Part shown: positions 1 through 7,415 of the stretch, one piece after another
Layout of the letters: each line of letters starts with the position of its first letter
Numbering within the stretch: position 1 is the first letter of the stretch
Origin: Geomonas propionica
Lineage (GTDB): Bacteria > Desulfobacterota > Desulfuromonadia > Geobacterales > Geobacteraceae
Direction: 5' to 3'
DNA: 64,000 nucleotides
NCBI RefSeq assembly: GCF_016458235.1
Contig: NZ_JAEMHK010000004.1
Location: 186,001 to 250,000 of the forward strand
Notes under the pieces: generated by a model
The model's input: only the letters and a program-made list of their open reading frames with translations
What the model was told of the DNA's origin: nothing
Databases searched by the model: none
Program-made: the position numbers and the translations under genes

Positions 1-287
1 CAGGCAAACAAACTAAAAAAGCTTAAAAACTCAAATCGCTAGCGCAAAGACGAGAAGGCGCAAAGCAGGTAAACAAACTAAAAAATACAGAAACTCAAGC
101 CTCTAACGCAAAGACGAGATGGCGCAAAGACGCAAAGCAGACAACCAAACTGACTAAAGGTTTCCTTTGCGACTTTGCGGCTTTGCGTTAATAACGCTTT
201 GAAAGCACTTGATTGCCACACAAGTTGTTGTTTTTCCCTTTGCGCCTCCGCGGCTCTGCGCCTCTGCGTTAGAGCCTTTGCTGTTGA
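1..287. repeat. Left-edge intergenic repeat block (CGCAAAG family)
   Basis: There is no credible gene here. A unit of about 66 bp (CAGG-AAACAAACTAAAAAA ... GCGCAAAGACGAGA) occurs at about 1-65 and again at about 66-137, with a third partial start at 138. Words of the type CGCAAAG and GCAAAGACG recur inside the units. The complementary orientation (CTTTGCG words) follows at about 168-190 and 236-272, so the block is two tandem copies facing two inverted arms. The same family recurs at 59734-59840. The last arm ends about 15 bp beyond the stop of the selenoprotein gene. Confidence 0.75.
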
Positions 288-929
288 TTAAGCTTTCAGC
301 GCGTCGAGGATGGCCTGGGGCTCCAGGCGGTTTCTGGGGTCGCTGTCGGCGTAGCTCGTGATGATCTTCCCGTCATGCCCCACCACGAAGGTGCCGGGCA
401 TGGGGAGCTCCCATGACTCATCGGCATTGAACTCGGGAAGGTTTACCCCCCAGTCCTTATAGAGACCCTGGACCCAGTCGGGAAGGCGGTACACCAGGCC
501 GTAACTGCGCGCCGCCACGTTGCCGAGATCGCTCAGCACCTCGTACTGCAAGAAGTTCTTCAACAAGGTCGCCTGCGACTTGTCCGGACTCTGCGGCGAG
601 ATCGCCATCAGCGAGGCGCCCCGCTGCAGTATCTCCGGAAGTATCTTCTGGTATGCCCTCAACTGAAGGCTGCAGTAAGGTCACCAGATGCCCCGGTAAA
701 AGGTGACGACGGCAGGTCCGTGCGCGAGCGCATCCGCCAGCGCCACCGGAATCCCCACCGCGTTGGGAAGGACGAAGTCGGGAGCGAGATCACCCGCCTT
801 GGGAACCTTGGCGGTTATCACCTTCTGAGCGATCTCCGCATAGGCGCGCTCCAACTGTGCCTTCACCTCCGGCGCCAGCCCCTTGCCCTGTTCCAGTCGT
901 TCGATCTGAGATCTGAGGTCCTGTTCCAT
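288..929 (-). CDS. Selenocysteine-containing peroxiredoxin-like (AhpC/TSA) protein
   Basis: Thioredoxin-fold peroxiredoxin-like protein, presumably a thiol/selenol peroxidase in the cytoplasm. The frame reads from ATG 929 (RBS GGAGGTG just upstream) to TAA 288 and has a single in-frame TGA at 683-681. The reading across it is VTFYRGIW-U-PYCSLQLR. AhpC/TSA homologues have WCPYC at this spot, so TGA falls exactly on the first Cys of the CxxC motif at residue 83 of 213. Both halves are normal family sequence: an N-terminal helical segment, a GDLAPDF strand before the motif, and a C-terminal GTFVVGHDGKI strand. A hairpin suited to a bacterial SECIS follows the TGA. A standard gene caller would split this into two ORFs. 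Selenocysteine is inferred from position, homology and hairpin; a pseudogene is the alternative. Confidence 0.85.
648..675 (-). promoter_or_regulatory. Candidate bacterial SECIS hairpin for UGA 683-681
   Basis: Starting 11 nt after the UGA, the mRNA reads GCCUU-CAGUUG-AGGGC: a 5-bp stem (one G-U pair) with a 6-nt loop. Outside an internal loop, CUG and CAG pair as a lower stem. A loop G lies 18 nt after the UGA. Known bacterial SECIS elements have a small apical loop with a conserved G roughly 16-37 nt downstream of UGA, so spacing and shape fit. The stem was paired by eye. Confidence 0.6.
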
Positions 930-1068
930 GACGCACCTCCGATTTTTTCCTCGCGACCGCCGCTTTTTGGCCGCCGCGCCAGCGTTCCATTCTACGCGGA
1001 TCCGCCAAAACGTCAATGTTTCTCCGCAATTCCGCCCCGAAAGCAGAGATTCAGACAATCGCATCTTT

Positions 1069-1110
1069 TTGACCCAGGTCATAAACAATTTGGAGCGGGA
1101 GGGGTATTGT
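1069..1110 (+). promoter_or_regulatory. HcpR-type operator and -10 element of the hemerythrin operon
   Basis: TTGACCCAGGTCAT at 1069-1082 is a near-perfect inverted repeat (TTGACC-N2-GGTCA). It matches the TTGACC-N2-GGTCAA site described for the CRP/FNR-family nitrosative-stress regulator HcpR in delta-proteobacteria, with one mismatch. A -10-like TATTGT lies at 1105-1110. A start at about 1117 would put the operator centre (1075.5) near -41.5, the class II activator position. Regulator identity is inference; no hcpR gene is in the window. The site also lies in the divergent region of the selenoprotein gene. Confidence 0.6.
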
Positions 1111-1139
1111 CAGATCATCAAGAACACGGGAGGAAGCAG

Positions 1140-1376
1140 ATGGAATTCAAAAACGGCTTGGGCGATACGGCGATTCAAAACGTGATAGCGACTCACCCGG
1201 AGATCGGGGAGATCCTGAACCGCTACGAGATCGGATGCGTCACCTGCAAGGTCGGCATCTGCCTCCTGAAGGACGTGGTCTCCATTCACGGTCTCACGCA
1301 GGAGCAGGAAGCGGCGGTGGAAAATGAAATAAATGACTATTTGGCGGCAAAAGAGGAAAATCGCAAGGTCGCCTAG
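1140..1376 (+). CDS. DUF1858/ScdA-N-like small cysteine protein
   Basis: 78-aa protein starting at an ATG with GGAGG eight nt upstream. It has the ATHPEIGEILNRYEIGC pattern of the DUF1858 / ScdA N-terminal family, followed by Cys33, Cys36 and Cys41. Related domains form the N-terminus of RIC/YtfE di-iron proteins, which repair Fe-S centres after NO damage. Here the domain is a separate gene in front of a hemerythrin gene, so the pair may act as a split RIC-like system. It is the first gene of the operon behind the HcpR-like site. Metal or cluster binding by the three Cys residues is inference. Confidence 0.75.
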   Translation: MEFKNGLGDTAIQNVIATHPEIGEILNRYEIGCVTCKVGICLLKDVVSIHGLTQEQEAAVENEINDYLAAKEENRKVA

Positions 1377-1442
1377 CGAAATCGAAACGGCACGCACGTC
1401 ACAACCACAACGAACAGAACCATATACAAGGGAGAAACGAAC

Positions 1443-1901
1443 ATGGCACATGCAGGATGCGGCTGCCCCGGCAGCATGGCAAGGGTTATCGAAAGGAACG
1501 AGGCAACCGAGAATGAGAACACCGTGAAGGCGGCTTCCGAGCTCAGGCAGTGGCCGGTACAGCTGCACTTGGTCCCGCCCACCGCCCCCTGGTTCCAGGA
1601 CAGCGAGATTCTGATCGCCGCCGACTGCGTGGCCTTCGCCCTGGGGAGCTTCCACAGCGACCTATTGAAAGGTAAAGCGCTGGCGATCGCCTGCCCGAAA
1701 CTCGACGACAGCACCCCCTACGTGGAGAAGCTGGCCCGGATCTTCAGCGAGAACAACGTGAAGAGCATCACGGTCGCCATCATGGAAGTCCCCTGCTGCC
1801 GCGGCCTCGACGTGATGGTGCGCCAGGCGCTGGCGCAGTCCGGCAAGGAGATCCCGCTGGAGACCGCGATCATCGGCATCAACGGGGAGAGGAGAAACTA
1901 G
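1443..1901 (+). CDS. Cys-rich ferredoxin-associated protein lacking the ferredoxin domain
   Basis: 152 aa. The N-terminus is a glycine/cysteine cluster (Cys6, Cys8, motif GCGCPGS), followed by an alpha/beta domain with Cys62 (IAADCVAF), Cys84 (IACPKLDD) and Cys118-Cys119 (EVPCCRG). This resembles the C-terminal domain of the 4Fe-4S ferredoxin-like proteins often found near hybrid-cluster protein genes in anaerobes. The N-terminal 2x[4Fe-4S] ferredoxin part is absent, and the start at ATG 1443 follows AAGGGAGAAACGAAC. It lies between the DUF1858-like gene and the hemerythrin gene (3-nt gap to the latter). A role in NO or redox stress is inferred from context. The family assignment is from pattern memory. 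Confidence 0.65.
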   Translation: MAHAGCGCPGSMARVIERNEATENENTVKAASELRQWPVQLHLVPPTAPWFQDSEILIAADCVAFALGSFHSDLLKGKALAIACPKLDDSTPYVEKLARIFSENNVKSITVAIMEVPCCRGLDVMVRQALAQSGKEIPLETAIIGINGERRN

Positions 1902-1904
1902 GCC

Positions 1905-2453
1905 ATGAAACAGGACATCACCCAAAGGCTCAAGGACGAGCACCAGCTGATCCTGCGCATGCTCGCCCTTTTGGAAAGAAACGCACGGCTCACCGAGGAA
2001 GGAAGCTTCAAGGATTACCAGTTCTACCTGGACGGTGTGGACTTCATCAGGAACTACGCCGACCGTTTCCACCACGCCAAGGAGGAGGATGTCCTGTTCG
2101 AAGCACTGGTGGCCAACGGCATGCCGCGGGAAAACAGCCCGGTAGCGGCCATGCTGATGGAGCATGATCTCGGGCGCGCCTACGTGAAGGCGATGGAAGA
2201 GGCGGCAACGAGGGCCTTGAAGGGCGAGGCGGGGCAGGAAGAGGCGATCGTCGCCAACGCCCGAGGATACCTCGATCTCTTGCGCGATCACATCGCCAAG
2301 GAGGACGATATCCTCTACCCGCTCGCCGAGCGGATCCTGCCCGAGGGCGTGCGCCGCGGCATCACCGCCGGGTACCAGAAGGCGGAGGAGAAATCCGAAG
2401 CAGGATTCGAGGAGCACTACCGTCAGGTCGTGGAGAAGTACGAGAAGGGGTAA
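1905..2453 (+). CDS. Hemerythrin-domain protein
   Basis: 182-aa HHE-type hemerythrin domain, expected to bind a di-iron centre. Candidate ligands are His13 (KDEHQLI), His56/His57 with Glu60/Glu61 (RFHHAKEED), His87 (LMEHDLG), and His129 with Glu133 (DHIAKEDDI). This is the spacing of single-domain bacterial hemerythrins. There is no signal peptide or membrane segment, so it is cytoplasmic. The start codon follows the preceding gene by 3 nt, showing an operon with the two small Cys proteins. Together with the HcpR-like operator this points to NO or O2 sensing/detoxification or Fe-S repair. Confidence 0.88.
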   Translation: MKQDITQRLKDEHQLILRMLALLERNARLTEEGSFKDYQFYLDGVDFIRNYADRFHHAKEEDVLFEALVANGMPRENSPVAAMLMEHDLGRAYVKAMEEAATRALKGEAGQEEAIVANARGYLDLLRDHIAKEDDILYPLAERILPEGVRRGITAGYQKAEEKSEAGFEEHYRQVVEKYEKG

Positions 2454-2460
2454 ACCTAAA

Positions 2461-2583
2461 GCGGAACACAGAGGACACGGAGAAAGGCCACAGAGGACAC
2501 AGAGTAAGAAACAGGTTTTGGTCCCCCCCCGAATCGCTTCCCTCTGTGTCCTCTGTGGACCTCCGGGTACTCTGTGTTCCGGG
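2461..2583. repeat. Intergenic inverted repeat, CACAGAGGA family
   Basis: The left arm at 2461-2506 is built from CACAGAGGACAC and CACGGAGA words. The right arm at 2541-2583 is the inverted counterpart (CTCTGTGTCCTCTGTGG ... CTCTGTGTTCCG). The arms of about 43 bp are separated by about 35 bp. The element begins 7 bp after the hemerythrin stop codon and precedes the shared terminator. Confidence 0.85.
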
Positions 2584-2592
2584 TATAAACGT

Positions 2593-2628
2593 AAAAAGGG
2601 CGGAGTCATTGACTCCGCCCTTTTTTTT
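2593..2628. terminator. Bidirectional intrinsic terminator
   Basis: AAAAAGGGCGGAGTC is followed by ATT and then GACTCCGCCC-TTTTTTTT, giving a stem of about 10 bp with A- and T-tracts on both sides. It sits between the convergent hemerythrin operon and hom and can serve both. Confidence 0.92.
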
Positions 2629-2646
2629 ACCATTGCTGACGCCCTA

Positions 2647-3954
2647 TTATTCGAGGTTGTCTTCGATCCTGATGTAGGTGCTCTTGGCGCGGATCACCTC
2701 GAAGGTGTCGATCTCGGCCAGGGCCTTCCTCACGTCCTCCTCGCGCGCCTCGTGGGTGGTGATCACGATGGGGACTTCGTCGGCGCTCCTGGCGCTCTGC
2801 AGCATGGAGGCGATGCTGATGCCACGCGCACCCAGGGCACCGGCGATGCGGGCCAATACGCCGGGGCGGTCGAGCGCCTGGAAACGGATGTAGTACTTGT
2901 TGATGATCTCACCGATGGGCTTGATCGGGAGCGTGGTGACGTTCTCGTCCAGGAAACCAAGCGGGGTACAGCGGCGGGTGATGCCGGCGCACAGGTTGCG
3001 GGCGAGATCGACCACGTCACCGACCACGGCGCTCGCGGTGGCCTCCATGCCGGCACCGCGGCCGTAGAACATGACCGGACCGACGAAGTCGCCGGTGAGC
3101 CTGATGGCGTTGAAGACGCCATGGACGTCGGCCAGCGGGTAGTCGATCGGGATCATGGTGGGATGGACGCGCGCCTCTATCTGGCCGCCGTCCATCTTGC
3201 CGATGGCGAGCAGCTTGATGCGATAGCCGAAGGTGTGGGCGAAGTCGACGTCCTCGGAGGTGATCGAGGTGATCCCTTCGGAGTAGACGTCCTTCAGGTC
3301 GATCCTGGTGCCAAAGCAAAGCGACAGGAGCAGGCAGAGCTTGTGCGCGGTGTCGACCCCTTCGATATCGAAGGTGGGATCGGCCTCGGCGTAGCCTAGC
3401 TCCTGCGCGCTCTTCAGCACCTCGGCGAAGTCGGCGCCTTCCTGGGTCATCCTGGTGAGGATGTAGTTGCAAGTGCCGTTCACGATGCCGAGCACGGTGG
3501 AGAAACGGTTGCCCGCCATGTTCCCCTTGATGGCGGAGAGGACGGGAATGCCCCCGCCTACCGCCGCCTCGAAGAGGACCTCGACGTTGTTCTTCTTGGC
3601 CGCGGCGTAGATCTCCTCGCCGTGCACGGCCAGAAGCGCCTTGTTGGCGGTGACCACGTGTTTGCCGTTGGCGATCGCCTTGAGGGCGAAGCTGCGGGCG
3701 GGCTCATAGCCGCCGATCAGTTCGATCACGACGGAGATCTCGGGGTCGGTTAAGACGTCGTCGGCGTTCCTGGAAAGCGTGATCCCCTCGGTGGAGACGC
3801 CGCGGTCGGTGGTGACATCCAGGTCGATGATGGTTTTCAGAGAAATCCGGGCACCGGTCTTCTCAGTGAGGAGGGCGGAGTTTTGTTTGAGCAGCTTTAC
3901 GACGCCGGCACCGATGGTGCCGAAACCTAGCAGGCCTACCTTAATCTCTTCCAT
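2647..3954 (-). CDS. hom: Homoserine dehydrogenase
   Basis: 435-aa enzyme reducing aspartate semialdehyde to homoserine with NAD(P)H, the branch point to threonine and methionine. The N-terminal Rossmann motif GFGTIG is at residues 10-15. The central catalytic domain has the GGIPVLSAIKGNMAGN region, and the C-terminus is an ACT domain (LDRPGVLARIAGALGARGISI) for feedback sensing. I chose ATG 3954 (MEEIKVGLLG) because GAGGGATT lies directly upstream; an ATG 36 nt further out lacks a good RBS. The gene is isolated between repeat elements and ends at the shared terminator. Confidence 0.96.
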   Translation of the reverse strand: MEEIKVGLLGFGTIGAGVVKLLKQNSALLTEKTGARISLKTIIDLDVTTDRGVSTEGITLSRNADDVLTDPEISVVIELIGGYEPARSFALKAIANGKHVVTANKALLAVHGEEIYAAAKKNNVEVLFEAAVGGGIPVLSAIKGNMAGNRFSTVLGIVNGTCNYILTRMTQEGADFAEVLKSAQELGYAEADPTFDIEGVDTAHKLCLLLSLCFGTRIDLKDVYSEGITSITSEDVDFAHTFGYRIKLLAIGKMDGGQIEARVHPTMIPIDYPLADVHGVFNAIRLTGDFVGPVMFYGRGAGMEATASAVVGDVVDLARNLCAGITRRCTPLGFLDENVTTLPIKPIGEIINKYYIRFQALDRPGVLARIAGALGARGISIASMLQSARSADEVPIVITTHEAREEDVRKALAEIDTFEVIRAKSTYIRIEDNLE

Positions 3955-4000
3955 AATCCCTCTTTGATCGATATCAGAATTTAAAAGCAAAGGCGTTTCG

Positions 4001-4224
4001 AACAGGGATAAAAGGGATCAAAGGGATAACGACTTAAAGCAAATCGGCCCTCAGGCAAATCTGCGCTGAAGCAAATCCCCCCTGTCCCCCCTTCGCAAAG
4101 GGGGGGACGTTGGGCCGGCATTGTCGCCTAACCGGTCAGCATCGCTCGTTGGCGATTTCGATCCTGGTCGGACTTGGTATCCCTGGGGTGGGTGTATCCC
4201 TTTTATCCCCTTTATCCCTGTTAA
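4001..4224. repeat. Intergenic inverted repeat, AAAGGGATA family
   Basis: The left arm at 4001-4030 is three AAAGGGATA-like words. The right arm at about 4193-4224 is the inverse (TATCCCTTTTATCCCC and so on). About 160 bp lie between them. A second, C-rich hairpin inside (GTCCCCCCTT / AAAGGGGGGGAC, about 4089-4109) has no T-tract. No gene is visible in 3955-4244. Confidence 0.85.
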
Positions 4225-4244
4225 TTTCTTTGGGGTTTACCCGG

Positions 4245-4682
4245 TTATTCCTTGTCGGTCACGGTGGAGGCGATCTCGTCCAGGATGCCGTTGACGAAGG
4301 ACGCGGAATCGTCGGCGCCGAACTTCTTGGCTACCTCGATGGCCTCGTTCATGGTGACGTTCTTCGGAATGTCGGGGCGGTACAACAGCTCGAACACGGC
4401 CAGGCGCAGGATGTTCAGATCCACGCGCGCCATGCGGGCCATGCTCCAGTGCTTCGACTTCTCGGCGATGCGTCCGTCGATCTCCTGGAGGTGGCTGGCA
4501 ACACCGTTCACCAGTTCGGCCGCGAAGGCGTACGCCTTGGAATTGGCCGACAGGGTCGGGTCTTCACCCTCTCCGAAGCTCTCGACGATGCGTTTGAGCG
4601 TGCTGCTCGGGTCCTGGGTCACCAGGTCCTTGGAGTAGAGCGCCTGCAGCGCCAGTTCTCTACCTTCTCTGCGTGTGGTCAA
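4245..4682 (-). CDS. nusB: Transcription antitermination protein NusB
   Basis: 145-aa helical RNA-binding protein of the rRNA antitermination complex (with NusE/S10). N-terminal [15 protein letters not shown] and C-terminal [16 protein letters not shown] are typical NusB signatures, and the length matches the family. The start is TTG 4682, immediately after the ribH TAA with no gap. AGGGAGAT sits at the right distance inside the ribH end, so the TTG start and translational coupling are well supported. ribH-nusB is a common gene pair. Confidence 0.95.
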   Translation of the reverse strand: MTTRREGRELALQALYSKDLVTQDPSSTLKRIVESFGEGEDPTLSANSKAYAFAAELVNGVASHLQEIDGRIAEKSKHWSMARMARVDLNILRLAVFELLYRPDIPKNVTMNEAIEVAKKFGADDSASFVNGILDEIASTVTDKE

Positions 4683-5150
4683 TTATTTCATCTCCCTGAA
4701 CAGGTTTGCGGTCTCGATCACCGTAACGGCGGCCTCGAAGCCCTTGTTGCCGGCCTTGGTGCCGGCGCGCTCGATCGCCTGCTCGATGGTGTCAGTGGTC
4801 AGCACGCCGAAAGCGACGGGGATGCCGGTCTCCAGGGAGACATGGGCGATCCCTTTGGATACTTCGGACGCGACGTAGTCGAAGTGGGGGGTGGAGCCGC
4901 GGATCACGGCGCCCAGGCAGATCAGGGCGTCGTAGTTGCCGGTCTGCGCCATTTTCTGCGCGGCCAGCGGGATCTCGAAGGCACCCGGCACGCGTGCCAC
5001 GGTGATGTTCTGGTCATCGCCGCCGTGGCGCAACAGGGCGTCCAGCGCGCCCTCGAGGAGCCTCTCCCCGATGAAGCTGTTGAAACGGCCGACGATGATG
5101 CCGACCTTGAGCCCTTCTGCGTTCAGCTTTCCCTCTAAATATTTAGGCAT
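4683..5150 (-). CDS. ribH: 6,7-dimethyl-8-ribityllumazine synthase
   Basis: 155-aa lumazine synthase, which joins 3,4-dihydroxy-2-butanone 4-phosphate (from RibBA) to the pyrimidine from Rib[20 protein letters not shown], the [11 protein letters not shown] substrate loop and the [14 protein letters not shown] segment are diagnostic, and the length is normal. It follows ribBA across a repeat-filled gap of 133 bp and is directly followed by nusB. Confidence 0.97.
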   Translation of the reverse strand: MPKYLEGKLNAEGLKVGIIVGRFNSFIGERLLEGALDALLRHGGDDQNITVARVPGAFEIPLAAQKMAQTGNYDALICLGAVIRGSTPHFDYVASEVSKGIAHVSLETGIPVAFGVLTTDTIEQAIERAGTKAGNKGFEAAVTVIETANLFREMK

Positions 5151-5167
5151 AGTAACTCCAGTGAAAA

Positions 5168-5283
5168 TCGAGATTGAGATTAAGACAAAGATTGAGATTA
5201 AGACAAAGAATAAGGCTCACGGAGCCACAGCCTGAGGTTATGGGGTTCCTGGATCTTAGTCTTAGTCTTAATCTTTATCTGTT
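5168..5283. repeat. Intergenic inverted repeat, GATTAAGACAAA family, inside rib operon
   Basis: The left arm at 5168-5212 holds GAGATTAAGACAAA twice in tandem. The right arm at 5252-5283 holds the inverse words (CTTAGTCTTAGTCTTAATC). The element fills the ribBA-ribH gap, so in the minus-strand mRNA it would form a long A/U-rich hairpin directly after the ribBA stop. Confidence 0.85.
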
Positions 5284-6486
5284 TTAAATATTTTCCAGCA
5301 GGTGACCCATCTTCTCCCGCTTGGTCTTCAGGTATTTCTCGTTGGCCTTGGAAGGCTTGATCTCGATGGGGACGCGCTCGACGATGTTGATGCCGTAGCC
5401 CTGCAGACCGATCAGCTTCTTCGGGTTGTTGGTCATCAGACGGATCTTCTTCACGCCCAGGTTGACCAGGATCTGCGCCCCGATGCCGTAGTCGCGCAGG
5501 TCGGCCTTGAACCCCAGTGCCAGGTTCGCCTCGACGGTGTCGTGCCCCTGGTCCTGCAGCGCGTAGGCCTTCAGCTTGTTGGTGAGGCCGATGCCGCGCC
5601 CTTCCTGGCGCATGTAAAGAATGACGCCCTTTCCTTCCTTCTCGATCTGCTCCATTGCGGCGTGCAGCTGCTCCGCGCAGTCGCAGCGCACGGAACCGAA
5701 CACGTCGCCGGTCAGGCACTCGGAGTGCACGCGCACCAGGATCGGCTCGTCCCCTTTGACCTCGCCCTTGACCAGCGCCAGGTGCTCGAGCTTGTCGATG
5801 TCGTTTTCAAAGGCGATGGCGCGGAAGTTGCCGAAGGAACTGGGGAGCGCCACGTCGACGGAGCGGCGCACCAGCGATTCGTGCTTCAGGCGGTATGCCA
5901 CCAGGTCGGCGATGGTGCAGACCTTGATGCCGTGCTCCTTGGCGAACTTTTTCAACTCGGGCATGCGCGACATGGTGCCGTCTTCGTTCATGATCTCGCA
6001 GATGACGCCAGAAGGCTCGAGGCCGGCCAGGCGCGCCAGGTCGACCGAGCCTTCGGTCTGACCGGAGCGGACCAGAACGCCGCCGGTTTTGGCGCGCAGC
6101 GGGAAGATGTGACCCGGGCGTGCCAGGTCGGAGGCCTGGGCGCCGGGCGCCACCGCGGTCAGGATGGTGTGGGCGCGGTCGGCGGCGGAAATGCCGGTGG
6201 TGACCCCCTTCTTCGCCTCGATGGAAACGGTGAAGGCGGTGCCGAAAGAAGAGGTGTTGTCCTGCACCATCGGGGGCAGGTCGAGGCGGTCGCAGCGCTC
6301 CGCGGTCATGGTGAGGCAGATCAGGCCGCGGCCGAACCGCGCCATGAAGTTGATCGCCTCCGGGGTCACACACTGGGCCGCCATGGTGAGGTCCCCTTCG
6401 TTCTCGCGGTCCTCATCGTCCACCAGGATCACCATCCTCCCGGCTCTGATCTCCTCAATGGCTTCCTCGATGCTTGCAACAGACAT
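5284..6486 (-). CDS. ribBA: Bifunctional 3,4-DHBP synthase / GTP cyclohydrolase II
   Basis: 400-aa fusion supplying both branches of riboflavin synthesis. Residues 1-200 are DHBP synthase ([16 protein letters not shown], then [20 protein letters not shown], then NEDGTMSR). Residues 205-400 are GTP cyclohydrolase II with the zinc site [14 protein letters not shown] and the loop [16 protein letters not shown]. The DHBP-synthase half has Gln where many homologues have His in the GHTE motif (see findings). It is followed by ribH and preceded by ribE. Confidence 0.96.
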   Translation of the reverse strand: MSVASIEEAIEEIRAGRMVILVDDEDRENEGDLTMAAQCVTPEAINFMARFGRGLICLTMTAERCDRLDLPPMVQDNTSSFGTAFTVSIEAKKGVTTGISAADRAHTILTAVAPGAQASDLARPGHIFPLRAKTGGVLVRSGQTEGSVDLARLAGLEPSGVICEIMNEDGTMSRMPELKKFAKEHGIKVCTIADLVAYRLKHESLVRRSVDVALPSSFGNFRAIAFENDIDKLEHLALVKGEVKGDEPILVRVHSECLTGDVFGSVRCDCAEQLHAAMEQIEKEGKGVILYMRQEGRGIGLTNKLKAYALQDQGHDTVEANLALGFKADLRDYGIGAQILVNLGVKKIRLMTNNPKKLIGLQGYGINIVERVPIEIKPSKANEKYLKTKREKMGHLLENI

Positions 6487-6622
6487 TTATGTAACCTCTC
6501 CTCGTTCAGTATCGGGTTGCAGAAGCGGCCTTGCCACAGGTCGCTCGCGCCGATTTGGTTGGACAACAAACCTTAGGGCGTTGACCATATCAAAATTTTC
6601 GTCCAAGTGGAAGCAAAAGCAG

Positions 6623-7267
6623 CTAGATAAAGCCGTTTTTAGCCAGGAGGTCCATGGTGACCCCGCCTTCGTTTGCTCCCCTTCCCGCGAGGAGACGTTC
6701 CAGGTAGCGGCAGAGGAGGTCGGTCTCGATGTTCACCTCGTCCCCCGCCCGCTTGGAGATGAGGGTCGTCTTCGCCGCGGTGTGCGGGATGATGTTGACG
6801 CTGAAGCTGTCCGCGCCGACCTCGTTGACGGTGAGGCTGATGCCGTCGATGGCGACCGATCCCTTGGCCGCTATGTATTTGGCGAACTGCGGCGGGAACC
6901 GGAAGGTGAAGACGAGGTTGTTGGCCACCTCGCGCCGTTGCGTGACGGTGGCGACGCAGTCGACGTGGCCGGAGACCAGGTGGCCGTCCAGGCGGTCGGA
7001 CAGGCGCATGGCGCGTTCCATGTTGAGCGGCGCGCCGCTTTTCAAGTTCTTGAAGGCGGTGCGGTCGATGGTCTCGGGGGAGACGTCGAAGGTGACGGCG
7101 CCGCCTCCTTTGCGCACCACGGTGAGGCAGGCGCCGTTGATGGCGATGGAGTCGCCGATCTTGATCTCGTCCAGGGGGAGCGAGGTCTTGACCGTGAGGC
7201 TCCCCGACGCGCCGCGGCGCTCGATGGAGACCAGTTCGCCTACTGTTTCTATGAGACCTGTGAACAT
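6623..7267 (-). CDS. ribE: Riboflavin synthase, alpha chain
   Basis: 214 aa; dismutates two lumazines to riboflavin. Two homologous beta-barrel halves each start with the family pattern: [11 protein letters not shown] at residue 2 and FSGHVDC-like [10 protein letters not shown] near residue 97. [13 protein letters not shown] and [13 protein letters not shown] mark the paired substrate sites. ATG 7267 is chosen because AAGAGG lies 5-8 nt upstream; a TTG three nt earlier is less likely. It lies between ribD (across repeat element 7279-7415) and ribBA. Confidence 0.95.
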   Translation of the reverse strand: MFTGLIETVGELVSIERRGASGSLTVKTSLPLDEIKIGDSIAINGACLTVVRKGGGAVTFDVSPETIDRTAFKNLKSGAPLNMERAMRLSDRLDGHLVSGHVDCVATVTQRREVANNLVFTFRFPPQFAKYIAAKGSVAIDGISLTVNEVGADSFSVNIIPHTAAKTTLISKRAGDEVNIETDLLCRYLERLLAGRGANEGGVTMDLLAKNGFI

Positions 7268-7278
7268 CAAAACCTCTT

Positions 7279-7415
7279 AAACCATTGGCCACGGAGAAAA
7301 TCTGAGGAAATCTGAGAGAAGCAAAACCTTTTGAAGGTGTAAAACTTTACAGCCTTTCCAGGCTTTTCGTCTTTCTCCGATGTTCTCCGAATTTCTCCGT
7401 GGCTAATGGTTTTGC
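7279..7415. repeat. Intergenic inverted repeat, CCACGGAGAAA family (copy 1)
   Basis: The left arm is at 7279-7327 (AAACCATTGGCCACGGAGA then TCTGAGGAAATCTGAGAG). The right arm at 7369-7415 is the inverse (TTCTCCGATGTTCTCCG then CTCCGTGGCTAATGGTTT). The right arm overlaps the last codons and stop of ribD, so the repeat encodes the C-terminal residues QNH-stop. Further copies lie at 11908-12128 and 33963-34051. Confidence 0.88.

Noticed and set aside
1-280. CRISPR array
   Set aside because: Repeats are imperfect, face each other as inverted arms, and no equal-length unique spacers exist.
681-1088. Two separate genes in place of one selenoprotein (a 5' fragment ending at TGA and a 3' fragment starting at Met 662)
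   Set aside because: The two halves are in the same frame, together equal one family member, and only the first has an RBS.
720-1376. Longer plus-strand frame leading into the DUF1858-like gene
   Set aside because: The first 140 codons are antisense to the selenoprotein and cross the promoter; the ATG at 1140 has its own RBS.
4110-6576. Long plus-strand frames opposite nusB, ribH and ribBA
   Set aside because: Antisense shadows of high-GC genes with no RBS or recognisable domains.
6487-6622. FMN riboswitch before ribBA or elsewhere in the rib cluster
   Set aside because: None of the conserved FMN-aptamer blocks were found in the intergenic stretches on the minus strand.
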